Made by a program: the position numbers and the translations under genes
Source: Bacillota bacterium
GTDB lineage: Bacteria > Bacillota > Clostridia > Christensenellales > SZUA-584
Assembly (NCBI GenBank): GCA_023399095.1
Contig: JAEWQS010000078.1
Coordinates: 1 to 53,706 of the forward strand
Direction of reading: 5' to 3'
Length of the DNA: 53,706 nucleotides
In this document: one piece after another, positions 32,920-41,098 of the stretch
How positions within the stretch are numbered: position 1 is the first letter of the stretch
Layout: each line of letters starts with the position of its first letter
The notes under the pieces: generated by a model
The model's database searches: none
What the model was told of the DNA's origin: nothing
Seen by the model: the letters and a program-made list of their open reading frames with translations, nothing else

Positions 32920-34281
32920 GTGGATACATTTTTGGTGATCTGGGAAAAAGCATTAGAAATACTTAAACAGGAGCTTGTCAGTGTACGTTACGATACATGG
33001 ATAAAAACACTGTCACCTATAAAAAATGTAGACGATGCTTTTTATTTTCAGACGCTTAACCCAATTCACAAGGAACTCGTTGAAAAAAGCTATAAGAATC
33101 TGATCGTCAGCGCCATGAACGATGCGGCTGATGCGATGGATTATGGTCAGGAAATCGATGTTTATTTTTTGGATACCGAGGAAGCCTCCCGTTTAAAACA
33201 GCCTCCTGTCATTCATCAGGAAGCTGAAAACTTAAACAACACGCGCTCTATGCTTAATCCGTATTATACATTCAATACGTTTGTGGTCGGCAGTTCCAAC
33301 GAATTTGCACACGCTGCGGCCAGAGCTGTGGCCGATAACCCCGGCTATACGTATAATCCGCTTTTTATTTATGGAAAAACAGGGCTTGGCAAAACGCATT
33401 TGATGCAGGCCATCGCAAACCATATCTCTGAAAAAAACAACGCAGCTACAGTGATGTTCGTCAAGAGCGAGCCTTTTCTAAACGACCTCATCAACGCAAT
33501 ACGAACATCCAAGACAGAGGAATTTCGCAAAAGATACCGAAAAGCCGATGTCCTGCTGATAGACGATATTCAGTTTATCGCCGGCAAGGAGAGCACACAG
33601 GAAGAATTTTTTCATACGTTTAACGATTTGCATGAAAACAACAAACAGATCATTTTATCTTCGGACAAGCCTCCAAAAGAGATCGCAAGGCTAGAAGAGA
33701 GGCTTCAGTCTCGCTTTGAAGGTGGTTTGATTGCCGATATTCAGCCGCCGAATTATGAAACAAAGCTTGCCATCCTCACAAAAAAAGCCAAGGATATCAC
33801 ATCCAAGGATTCTTTGAAATGTGAAGTCAGCAATGAGATATTGGATTTGATTGCTACCAAGGTATCGTCTAATATCCGCTCGCTTGAGGGCGCACTAAAG
33901 AAAATTATCGCGTATACCGTTCTTAACGGTCGCACGCCAAACATTATTGAAGCCGAGATTGCCATACGCGATTTTTTAAATACAAATACAAAGAAAGTTT
34001 CTTCAAAGCATATACTGCAAACAGTCTGTGAATATTATGAGATATCCGAGGAAGAAATCACAAGCAACAAGAAAAACCACGGCGTGGCATATCCCAGACA
34101 AATAGCGATGTTCCTGACTCGAAAGCTGATGGACTTGTCTTACAAAGCTATAGCCGAAATTTATGGTAAGAACGATCATACAACGGTTAAGCATGCCTAC
34201 GAGAAAATAGAAAAAGAGGTACAATCGAATTTTGAAATGAAAACGCTCGTGGATGATTTCATCACAAAGCTGAAAGAATAG
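32920..34281 (+). CDS. dnaA: Chromosomal replication initiator protein DnaA
   Basis: A 453-residue AAA+ initiator. Domain I is at the N terminus (FLVIWEKALEILKQEL), domain III has Walker A GKTGLGKT (about 152-159) and Walker B LLIDDIQF, and domain IV has the DnaA signature near YKAIAEIYGKNDHTTVKHAY. Start: GTG 32920 is six bases after TGAGGT, while ATG 32914 touches that site, so GTG is preferred and gives an N terminus beginning M-D-T-F-L. DnaA boxes lie on both sides of the gene and the unwinding element lies between dnaA and dnaN. Confidence 0.97.
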   Translation: MDTFLVIWEKALEILKQELVSVRYDTWIKTLSPIKNVDDAFYFQTLNPIHKELVEKSYKNLIVSAMNDAADAMDYGQEIDVYFLDTEEASRLKQPPVIHQEAENLNNTRSMLNPYYTFNTFVVGSSNEFAHAAARAVADNPGYTYNPLFIYGKTGLGKTHLMQAIANHISEKNNAATVMFVKSEPFLNDLINAIRTSKTEEFRKRYRKADVLLIDDIQFIAGKESTQEEFFHTFNDLHENNKQIILSSDKPPKEIARLEERLQSRFEGGLIADIQPPNYETKLAILTKKAKDITSKDSLKCEVSNEILDLIATKVSSNIRSLEGALKKIIAYTVLNGRTPNIIEAEIAIRDFLNTNTKKVSSKHILQTVCEYYEISEEEITSNKKNHGVAYPRQIAMFLTRKLMDLSYKAIAEIYGKNDHTTVKHAYEKIEKEVQSNFEMKTLVDDFITKLKE

Positions 34282-34426
34282 TGGATACTTTGTTGATAGA
34301 ATATTAAAGCCGCAATAGCTTATATTTTGATTATCCCAGCTATGTTGACATTGCATGCACCGCAAATTCAAGTCTGATATATCGAATGAAGAGGCAGATT
34401 TTGCGATGAGAACTGAGAAAACCATG

Positions 34427-34472
34427 TTATACACATTATCAACACCACCTACTACTACTATTACTATTTAAT
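34427..34472 (+). other. oriC basal unwinding element: DnaA boxes plus DnaA-trios
   Basis: TTATACACA (34427-34435) and TTATCAACA (34436-34444), each one mismatch from the DnaA box, are joined directly. CCAC follows, then six consecutive trinucleotides CTA CTA CTA CTA TTA CTA (34449-34466) and an AT-rich run. On the complementary strand these read 3'-GAT/AAT-5', the DnaA-trio motif described for Bacillus subtilis as the single-strand-binding site that opens the origin. The arrangement box, short GC stretch, trios, AT-rich tract is the same. This places the unwinding site in the dnaA-dnaN spacer. Confidence 0.88.
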
Positions 34473-34520
34473 TTAGTAATGATACCTTGTAGGTATAAAT
34501 ACGTTTTTAAGGAGCCCTAT

Positions 34521-35624
34521 ATGAGGATAGTTTGTAACAAAAGTGAGTTGCAGAAGAACGTGAATATTGCTGCGAAGGCTGTTGCACTAAAATCACCCGT
34601 TTATCTTCTTGAAGGAATAAGGATTGAAGCAATAAACAATAATATAACGTTATATGGGAGCGATGGTACGCTTTCTATCAAATGCATGAATGAAGCGAAT
34701 GTACTTGAAGAAGGAGATGTTGTGCTTCCTGCAAAGTTATTCTGTGAGCTTCTTGCAAAATTTGAAGAATGTGATATCAGCTTATATACTGAGGGCAGTA
34801 ATGTGGTGCTTGAATGCGGACATTCTAAAACCACGCTTTGTTATATGAGCGCGGAGCAATATCCGGCATTTCCGAAGTTTGACGCTGTAGACGGCATCAC
34901 GCTCTACTCCAAACAGTTGGTCAGTATGATTGACCAAACGGTATTTGCCACGTCTGCCAGCGAGGAAAAACCGATACTCACAGGCTTATTGATGGAACTT
35001 AGCAGCAGCGGCTTTAAAATGGTTGCTCTGGATGGCTACAGACTCGCTGTACGCAAAGAAACCTTAATGTCGCAACATGATAATAAAGAGGTGGTTGTGC
35101 CCTCAAAATCGATGAGAGAGGTTGCACGTATCATTCCTGAAGACGAAACCACAATCAAAGTTTTTACGAAAGAAAACATAGTTGGCATTGTCTGTGAAAA
35201 TATCGAGATCGTATCACGCGTGCTGCAGGGCGACTACGTAAAATACAAAAACATACTGCCTACCGACTTTATGACACGTGTGATTGTGAGCCGGCAAAAC
35301 TTATTTGGAAGTCTGGAGCGTGCGAGCATCATGGCCCGCCAGTCCAAAACGAATCTAATCAATTTTGAAATAGACGGCAGCAATCTGACGATTACGTCAG
35401 ATTCCGAAGTCGGTAAGGCAAGAGAAGAAATGGATATCCGCCTCACAGGAAAAAATTTAAGCATTTCGTTTAACGCGCGGTATTTACTCGATGTGCTAAA
35501 AGAGGTTGCTGATGAAGAAATCGTGATGGATTTTAATACAAATATCAGCCCGTGTGTGATCCATCCAATATCGGGAGAAAGCTATCTGTATCTTGTGCTT
35601 CCGGTAAAAACGAGCAACAATTAA
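34521..35624 (+). CDS. dnaN: DNA polymerase III sliding clamp (beta subunit)
   Basis: A 367-residue processivity clamp with three similar beta-clamp domains; two copies ring DNA. The opening RIVCNKSELQKNVNIAAKAV and the C-terminal end YLYLVLPVKT match the family. ATG 34521 follows AAGGAG at a six-base gap. The stop codon overlaps, on the opposite strand, the stop of the convergent DedA-like gene (TTAA shared). recF and yaaA, which usually follow, are missing here. Confidence 0.97.
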   Translation: MRIVCNKSELQKNVNIAAKAVALKSPVYLLEGIRIEAINNNITLYGSDGTLSIKCMNEANVLEEGDVVLPAKLFCELLAKFEECDISLYTEGSNVVLECGHSKTTLCYMSAEQYPAFPKFDAVDGITLYSKQLVSMIDQTVFATSASEEKPILTGLLMELSSSGFKMVALDGYRLAVRKETLMSQHDNKEVVVPSKSMREVARIIPEDETTIKVFTKENIVGIVCENIEIVSRVLQGDYVKYKNILPTDFMTRVIVSRQNLFGSLERASIMARQSKTNLINFEIDGSNLTITSDSEVGKAREEMDIRLTGKNLSISFNARYLLDVLKEVADEEIVMDFNTNISPCVIHPISGESYLYLVLPVKTSNN

Positions 35625-36334
35625 TGAGAACGTTTTTTTAGAAACGTTTTTTTGAGCCAGCTATGAGTGCGCTCCTCAATAAGAGGAGCGTATTTTGTTG
35701 CAAGAATAAAAAGTACAATCGCAATCGCGCCCATAATGATCCATCCCCACATAGGAATGGAAATAAGGCCTGATCCCACAAGGGCAGAAAAGAGAAGACC
35801 CCATGGTCTTGTCAGTATCACGATCAGCGCAAAAGACGGCAGATTGAGTGCACTAAGACCCGCAATTAAGCATAATATATCATCCGGAAAGAACGGAAAA
35901 ACAAACATCATTATGAGTAAAACGCGTTGGCGTGAAGACACGGTTTCCATATATTTTTCTATGACTTCCTTGCCAGCAATACGCTCTACAAGCGGACGGC
36001 CAAACTTTTTTCCAAGAAGAAATGCAGCAAGAGAACCAAGAAAAACAGCGGAAAATGAAATAAGGAAACCATAGAAAAAGCCGAAAAGGACACCACCGGC
36101 CAGTGTGGTGATGCCGCCCGGAATCGGGGAGACAATTACCTGTATAAATTGCAGTGCAAAAAAGGCAAGAGGTGCCCAGGCACCGAATGAAGCCACATAT
36201 GCCTGAAAGTTTTCTTTGTTTTCAAATAGCGTAAACCATCCGTTGTTTTTACCGATATAATAAAGGATGGCCGCAGCAGCGAGTATCGCACAGAGCACGA
36301 TGATCCAGACAATTTGCTTTTTCGTCATTTTCAT
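35621..36334 (-). CDS. TVP38/TMEM64 (DedA-like, VTT domain) membrane protein
   Basis: A 237-residue integral membrane protein of about six helices. The VTT-domain features SPIPGGITTLAGGVLFGFFYG (about 69-88) and GSLAAFLLGKKFGRPLVERI, followed by FFPDDILCLIAGLS, are clear. The family is linked to lipid scrambling and membrane homeostasis; the specific role is unknown. Its end overlaps the dnaN stop, and the dnaN terminator hairpin lies inside its last codons (LKKTFLKKRSH). No operon partner. Confidence 0.87.
   Translation of the reverse strand: MKMTKKQIVWIIVLCAILAAAAILYYIGKNNGWFTLFENKENFQAYVASFGAWAPLAFFALQFIQVIVSPIPGGITTLAGGVLFGFFYGFLISFSAVFLGSLAAFLLGKKFGRPLVERIAGKEVIEKYMETVSSRQRVLLIMMFVFPFFPDDILCLIAGLSALNLPSFALIVILTRPWGLLFSALVGSGLISIPMWGWIIMGAIAIVLFILATKYAPLIEERTHSWLKKTFLKKRSH
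35629..35653 (+). terminator. Weak dnaN terminator inside the convergent gene
   Basis: AACGTTT (35629-35635) pairs with AAACGTT (35642-35648) around six bases, followed by TTTTT. Only two G-C pairs are in the stem, so it should be weak. It overlaps the last codons of the minus-strand gene. Confidence 0.45.
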
Positions 36335-36440
36335 GCAGACAGTATACCATATTTAAAAAAAAGTACCATTAAATTATTTGTAACAAAATTAAGATTCCAT
36401 TTTGTGTAGTATGAAATCGAGCAGCGGATAAAATCTTTGA

Positions 36441-37151
36441 TTACGTATTTGACACAAGCAAATACGAGGCGTTGTCCTTAATATAGTTCATCACCGTTTC
36501 AAATATGAGTTTGTGACCCTCTTTGTTTGGGTGAATGCCATCAGAGCAAATGTAATCAGCAAATTCTTTACTCTTTAGGAAGGATCGACGTATATCGATG
36601 CAATTGATATTTCTTATTCTTGAGATGTATTGAATACAATTTGAATAGCGCTCCTGCCACCAATATATGCGCCAGATATCCTTAAGCCATTTTAATATAT
36701 TTAAACCCTTTTCTTTGTCATAATTTGTAAACCATTTAAAATAACTATCGGCATAGAGAGGTGGAAGCGTGGTGAGTATCGCTGTCTTTCCATTTTGCTG
36801 TACATAGTCGATCATATCATTGATGCTCTGTTCGAATGTGTCCAGTGGTGTTTTGGGGATATGATCTTTCATGGGATCCTGCGCGATATTGTCCCATAGA
36901 AAATCGCAGTCATTGCCGCCAAATTCAATCACAACGATGTCCGGATCATATTTCTGCATTTTGGATTCCAACACTTTTTGACCCTGTGTGACAGTGGATC
37001 CAAAACGAGATGCGTTGATCATCTGCGCATCCACAGATGCCGTCAGAAGATTAAAAAAACAATCTTTTAGAAGTGTATATTTCTTTTTTTCTTCATCCAG
37101 CACCACGCCTTTTGAAAGAGAATCTCCCACAACAAGTATTCTTTTCTCCAT
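36441..37151 (-). CDS. SGNH/GDSL-type hydrolase
   Basis: A 236-residue SGNH hydrolase: block I GDSLSKG (Ser11), block III GGND (about 93-96), block V DGIHPN with the catalytic Asp and His (about 208-213). No signal peptide, so it is cytoplasmic or membrane-associated. Substrates of this superfamily range from lipids to acetylated sugars and cannot be deduced. The gene is AT-richer in appearance than the metabolic genes around the ATPase operon. It lies alone between the DedA-like gene and parA, transcribed away from parA. Confidence 0.85.
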   Translation of the reverse strand: MEKRILVVGDSLSKGVVLDEEKKKYTLLKDCFFNLLTASVDAQMINASRFGSTVTQGQKVLESKMQKYDPDIVVIEFGGNDCDFLWDNIAQDPMKDHIPKTPLDTFEQSINDMIDYVQQNGKTAILTTLPPLYADSYFKWFTNYDKEKGLNILKWLKDIWRIYWWQERYSNCIQYISRIRNINCIDIRRSFLKSKEFADYICSDGIHPNKEGHKLIFETVMNYIKDNASYLLVSNT

Positions 37152-37352
37152 ACGTCAATCCTTCCTTCGCTGCAAAATATCTGCTTATATAATCTTATCT
37201 ATAACACAGATAGCTTTTGACTTCAACAATGGCAGTATGAACTTTTTGTAACCATTCTGTCAAATACGGACTTTATTTATTTCCCAAGTGTGCTCTTTCC
37301 ATTCATAGTCTTTTGCTTTATAATAAATTTAACGATACAGGGGGTTAACAAT

Positions 37353-38123
37353 ATGTCAAAAATTATCGCCATCGCCAACCAAAAAGGCGGCGTTGGTAAG
37401 ACGACGACGGCTGTCAATTTGAGCGCCTGTCTTGCGGAAACCGGAAAAAGAGTATTACTTATCGACGTGGATCCGCAGGGTAATTCGACAAGCGGATTCG
37501 GAATCGATAAGAGCACACTCAAGGCATCGTCCTATGACGTACTGATCAACAGTATAGACGCTCAAAACGCGATAGTTGGTACGATGATAGATACTCTCGA
37601 TGTCCTTCCTGCCAATATTGATCTCGTGGGCGCCGAAGTAGAGCTGGTATCTCGTATGGCACGCGAGCATATTTTAAAAAATGCGCTTAAAAACATACGA
37701 GAAAAGTATGACTATATTTTCATGGACTGTCCGCCGTCACTTGGTCTTATCACAATCAATGCGCTGACGGCAGCTGATAAAATACTCGTTCCCATTCAAT
37801 GTGAGTATTATGCGCTTGAAGGTTTGTCACAGCTTATAAATACCATTAAGCTGGTTAAGGCGAATCTCAATCCCAATATCGAGGTGGAAGGCGTTGTACT
37901 GACCATGTTTGACGGGAGAACGAATCTGTCAATACAGGTCGTCGAGGAAGTTAAAAAATATTTCAAGAATAAAGTTTACAGTACCATCATTCCCCGAAAT
38001 GTGAGGCTCGGTGAAGCGCCAAGCTTTGGACTTCCGGTTATCCGCTATGACGCGACTTGTCTTGGTTCGCAGTGTTACACCGATCTTGCAAATGAGATTA
38101 TCGAGAATGGAGGCGCCGAATAA
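37353..38123 (+). CDS. parA: Chromosome partitioning ATPase ParA/Soj
   Basis: A 256-residue deviant Walker ATPase. The loop KGGVGKTTT is at about 10-18, with the signature Lys, and DVDPQGN and DCPPSLG follow at their usual places. It binds DNA without sequence preference when ATP-bound and works with ParB-parS in origin segregation and, in Bacillus, in DnaA regulation. ATG 37353 has GGGGG upstream; an extension to 37290 would cover the promoter region (TATAAT at 37319-37324). The stop overlaps the parB start as TAATG. Confidence 0.96.
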   Translation: MSKIIAIANQKGGVGKTTTAVNLSACLAETGKRVLLIDVDPQGNSTSGFGIDKSTLKASSYDVLINSIDAQNAIVGTMIDTLDVLPANIDLVGAEVELVSRMAREHILKNALKNIREKYDYIFMDCPPSLGLITINALTAADKILVPIQCEYYALEGLSQLINTIKLVKANLNPNIEVEGVVLTMFDGRTNLSIQVVEEVKKYFKNKVYSTIIPRNVRLGEAPSFGLPVIRYDATCLGSQCYTDLANEIIENGGAE

Positions 38124-38980
38124 TGAAACAGCAGCAACGTTTGGGAAAAGGCTTGGGCGCGCTAATTGGTGATGCCCCTGCACAGAAGGGAGACCACAGC
38201 GACGGGATAAAAACGGTTAATGTTAACGATATTGATCCGAATGTGAGCCAACCGAGAAAGCATTTTGACAGCGAAAAGCTGGAAGAACTTTCACAGTCCA
38301 TTCGCACATATGGCATTGTTCAGCCCATTATCGTTCAGAAAAACGGACCACGCTACACGATTATTGCGGGTGAGAGGCGATACCGTGCCGCACGTCTTGC
38401 GGGATTAAAGGATGTTCCCGTCATTATCAAGGAATACTCCGAAGCAGAGCTCATGGAGGTATCGCTTGTTGAGAATCTCCAACGTGAGGATCTAAACCCT
38501 ATAGAAGAAGCGCAAGCAATGCGCATGCTTATGGATGAATACAAACTGACGCAGGATGAACTATCAACGCGGCTCGGAAAATCAAGAAGCGCTGTGGCCA
38601 ACACCTTAAGACTGCTCTCTTTGCCTGAATCCGTACGAAGTATGGTAATCGCGGGAGATTTATCTTCCGGCCATGCGCGTTGCCTTGTGGCGCTAGACCG
38701 GAATGAGGATAAGCAAAGACTTGCAATGAAGATCGTTTCGCAGGGGCTTTCCGTTCGAGCTGCGGAAGAGCTTGTAAAAGCGCTGAATAAACATGAGCCG
38801 CAGGAAAGAAAAAAGGAAAGCACGGAAACGGAAATCAAAGAAGCGGAGAAGTCATTGACCGCAGCGCTCGGCACGCGCGTTCTCATATCAGGCGATATGA
38901 AGAAGGGAAAGATCATACTGCAGTATTATAATCAGGATCAATTGAACTCCCTATATGATTTTTTAATGACAAACAAATAG
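38123..38980 (+). CDS. parB: Chromosome partitioning protein ParB/Spo0J
   Basis: A 285-residue CTP-dependent DNA clamp loading at parS. It opens with KQQQRLGKGLGALIGD, which includes the Lys/Arg-rich start that stimulates ParA, then the CTP-binding segment GERRYRAARLAG (about 87-98), the helix-turn-helix that reads parS (LTQDELSTRLGKSRSAVANTLRLL), and a C-terminal dimerisation domain. ATG overlaps the parA stop by one base, so the pair is coupled. Three parS sites lie 43-152 bases beyond its stop. Confidence 0.97.
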   Translation: MKQQQRLGKGLGALIGDAPAQKGDHSDGIKTVNVNDIDPNVSQPRKHFDSEKLEELSQSIRTYGIVQPIIVQKNGPRYTIIAGERRYRAARLAGLKDVPVIIKEYSEAELMEVSLVENLQREDLNPIEEAQAMRMLMDEYKLTQDELSTRLGKSRSAVANTLRLLSLPESVRSMVIAGDLSSGHARCLVALDRNEDKQRLAMKIVSQGLSVRAAEELVKALNKHEPQERKKESTETEIKEAEKSLTAALGTRVLISGDMKKGKIILQYYNQDQLNSLYDFLMTNK

Positions 38981-38994
38981 AAATGACGAAAATT

Positions 38995-39023
38995 AAGTCT
39001 GCCACTGGTGGTGGACTTTTTTT
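38995..39023 (+). terminator. Terminator of parAB
   Basis: AAGTCTGCCAC pairs with GTGGTGGACTT (two G-T pairs) with a tight loop and runs into TTTTTTT. The final T belongs to the first parS site. Confidence 0.75.
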
Positions 39024-39038
39024 GTTTCACGTGAAACA
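39023..39038. promoter_or_regulatory. parS: parS site 1
   Basis: TGTTTCACGTGAAACA, a perfect 16-base match to the bacterial parS palindrome to which ParB/Spo0J binds. Confidence 0.97.
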
Positions 39039-39064
39039 AAAAACTGCTGAAAATGATTTAAAAA

Positions 39065-39080
39065 AGTTTCACGTGAAACA
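39065..39080. promoter_or_regulatory. parS: parS site 2
   Basis: AGTTTCACGTGAAACA, one mismatch from the consensus at the first base. It starts 42 bases after site 1. Confidence 0.93.
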
Positions 39081-39116
39081 TTTCCTGAGAAAATCTTTGA
39101 GCTCTCATTCAAAAAA

Positions 39117-39132
39117 AGTTTCACGTGAAACA
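39117..39132. promoter_or_regulatory. parS: parS site 3
   Basis: AGTTTCACGTGAAACA, identical to site 2, starting 52 bases after it. It lies 27 bases from the stop codon of the convergent CvpA-like gene. Confidence 0.93.
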
Positions 39133-39158
39133 TATAGAAAGATATAAACAAGCGTCAT

Positions 39159-39866
39159 TTAGACGCCGCCGCGGATCAGATGGAAAAAGAAATTGTTTTC
39201 CGAAAAAAAAGTGGCCAGATTCGAACTGCTGAAGTAGTCTGTTATTTGATTCACGGGCAGAACAAGAAAAACAATAGGAACGACCAACATGATCAAAAAG
39301 CAGAACAACACACCCCTAAGCGCACCGAACAGAGCCCCTGAAGTGCGGTCGTATTGTCGAAGCTCGGGAAACTCCACTGTATAGTCAATGGCGCCCAGTA
39401 CAAATGCAAATATCATCCGCGCGATAAAAAACACAGCCAAAAAAGAGATTATATTAAGTGCTGCTGAAACGATTGTCATGTTATAGTATTCACCGATCGT
39501 TGAGAGTCCGCTTGACGCAAAAGCTTTCGTTTCAATATTTTGCCGGATCAGCGAAGTGAAAGGCTCGGTGATATCAGAGCCTGTGATGATATCATTGACC
39601 TGAGCCGCAGAAAGATTGTTCACAAGCAGCTGCGAGCTTTCAAATGATGCAATTTTTTCGGCACCTTCAGTATAGTAAATGAGATAGGAGAACAATGATT
39701 CGTTTGCTTTTACGGCGGTTGATACCACGGGATAGAAAAGATACGAGGTGATAGTTGAGAGAAAAAATGCCCCGAGATTCATAGCGGATCTTAAAAAGCC
39801 GCGATGGATACCTTCGAGCACCATTATCAGCATGATCAATATCAAAACCAAGTTAACCCAGTTCAT
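39159..39866 (-). CDS. CvpA-family membrane protein
   Basis: A 235-residue protein with a four- to five-helix CvpA core (opening NWVNLVLILIMLIMVLEGIH, RGFLRSAMNLGAFF, later FLAVFFIARMIF) and a longer loop between about 65 and 120. CvpA-family proteins have been connected with colicin V production and cell-envelope stress in enterobacteria; in Clostridia the role is unknown. GGAGGTAAACG precedes the ATG. It is 21 bases downstream of the propeller-like gene and so probably cotranscribed. Confidence 0.85.
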   Translation of the reverse strand: MNWVNLVLILIMLIMVLEGIHRGFLRSAMNLGAFFLSTITSYLFYPVVSTAVKANESLFSYLIYYTEGAEKIASFESSQLLVNNLSAAQVNDIITGSDITEPFTSLIRQNIETKAFASSGLSTIGEYYNMTIVSAALNIISFLAVFFIARMIFAFVLGAIDYTVEFPELRQYDRTSGALFGALRGVLFCFLIMLVVPIVFLVLPVNQITDYFSSSNLATFFSENNFFFHLIRGGV

Positions 39867-39887
39867 CGTTTACCTCCACGAACGGTT

Positions 39888-40994
39888 TTAAGGCAGCGGC
39901 ATTAAGGAAATCGCCTCACCGTGCTTTAATAAAACATGATCGTCAACCGCTCTTTCTACGCCTTCAATTACATTTGGCAGATCGTAAGTTCTCAGGTATT
40001 TTCCTTCACCAGTATAAACGAAAAGCTTATCGTTTGCAAAGCAATATATCTTTTCGCCCTCGTGTAATATCTTAAATACGCCGGGAGGAAGATTGATTTT
40101 TATATCGCTTCCGGACGTACGAACCACGCGAGCGATGTCAAATGTACCTGTGCTGTCTGACGGCACATAGATAAACTTGGGGTCATTCGTTCGATAAACG
40201 TCCTCAAGCATCCAGCCGTAAGTCATAATCTCCTTTACATCTGAATTAAGTGAACCATAGACTGTAAGATACGTCGTACCGATGGCGTATATTTTTTCGT
40301 CTATCCAATATACATCGCTGACTACCTGATCTTTAAGCTCCTTAATCATCGTGATGGCTTGTGTATCAGGCTTGTATGTGGAGATGCGAGATATGGGAAC
40401 ACTGCCAGACACGTCAAGTTCCAATACGTAAAGTGAATCGCTTACTTCGTCAAAGCCGTAATCCATCACATAGCGATCAGTGACATCCAGCAAAAATAGC
40501 TGTTCTCCGGACAAGTTAAAAACAATGATATAAGATGGCGTTTTGCCGTCAAGATGCTGCTGAATATAAACTGCTGTCATGTCTTTTCCGACACGCGTGG
40601 ATCCAATATCTCCGTCCAGCTGAGTGGAAAACTGATGCTGGCCTTGGGTATTGATTACCTGAATGACGCCCTGACCCGTTGCAACAATGATATCGTCGTT
40701 GACGGTAAAACGAAGCCCGCCGGAAAACAAACGTAGCTTCCAGACGGTGCTTAATGATGGACTGATGCATGTCAAGAGCTCCTGATCGGTGTAAACGATA
40801 TTTGAACCGATGGTATAGTAACTGGAAGCGGAGCCAAAAGGCATGTCCACAATCGTATCTTCTAAGTTTTTGTCTGCCGTCAATATGACGATAAGCCCCG
40901 TGATGAGCACGATGGTGACCAGCACAATAGCGCCGAAGAAGAGAATGGTTTTGCGCGGCATGCGCTTCCTTTTTGCATTTTTATCTGAGTACAC
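39888..40994 (-). CDS. Membrane-anchored beta-propeller-like protein (DUF5711-like)
   Basis: A protein of about 368 residues: basic start (KRKRMPRK), one membrane helix (about 16-39), then an outside all-beta domain with regularly repeated strands such as SNIVYTDQELLTC, DDIIVATGQGVIQVI and DKLFVYTGEGKYL, as in a WD40/PQQ-like propeller. It resembles DUF5711-type proteins of Clostridia, but I am not certain. GTG 40994 follows GAGGTG; ATG 40961 has AAGGAAG and is also possible; the longest frame (41060) runs into the upstream terminator. Order DUF5711-like, then cvpA, next to parB. Confidence 0.72.
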   Translation of the reverse strand: MYSDKNAKRKRMPRKTILFFGAIVLVTIVLITGLIVILTADKNLEDTIVDMPFGSASSYYTIGSNIVYTDQELLTCISPSLSTVWKLRLFSGGLRFTVNDDIIVATGQGVIQVINTQGQHQFSTQLDGDIGSTRVGKDMTAVYIQQHLDGKTPSYIIVFNLSGEQLFLLDVTDRYVMDYGFDEVSDSLYVLELDVSGSVPISRISTYKPDTQAITMIKELKDQVVSDVYWIDEKIYAIGTTYLTVYGSLNSDVKEIMTYGWMLEDVYRTNDPKFIYVPSDSTGTFDIARVVRTSGSDIKINLPPGVFKILHEGEKIYCFANDKLFVYTGEGKYLRTYDLPNVIEGVERAVDDHVLLKHGEAISLMPLP

Positions 40995-41043
40995 AAGGCA
41001 CCTCACTTGCAGGATGATATCGCCATTATAACACATGCAGAAG

Positions 41044-41070
41044 AAAAGAAAAACGGCCACGTTGGGCCGT
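41044..41070 (-). terminator. Terminator of the lipid-kinase gene
   Basis: On the minus strand ACGGCC pairs with GGCCGT around six bases, followed by TTTTCTTTTC. It lies between the kinase stop (41099) and the start of the propeller-like gene. Confidence 0.75.
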
Positions 41071-41098
41071 ATGATACTGCATTTTACAATTGACTTTT

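Noticed and set aside
37290..37352. Upstream start for ParA
   Set aside because: The extension covers a TATAAT at 37319-37324, and ATG 37353 gives the normal N terminus before the KGGVGKTTT loop.
31186..39132. CRISPR array or mobile element in the repeat-rich origin region
   Set aside because: The repeats are DnaA boxes, trios and parS sites; there are no regularly spaced repeats with unique spacers and no cas or transposase gene.
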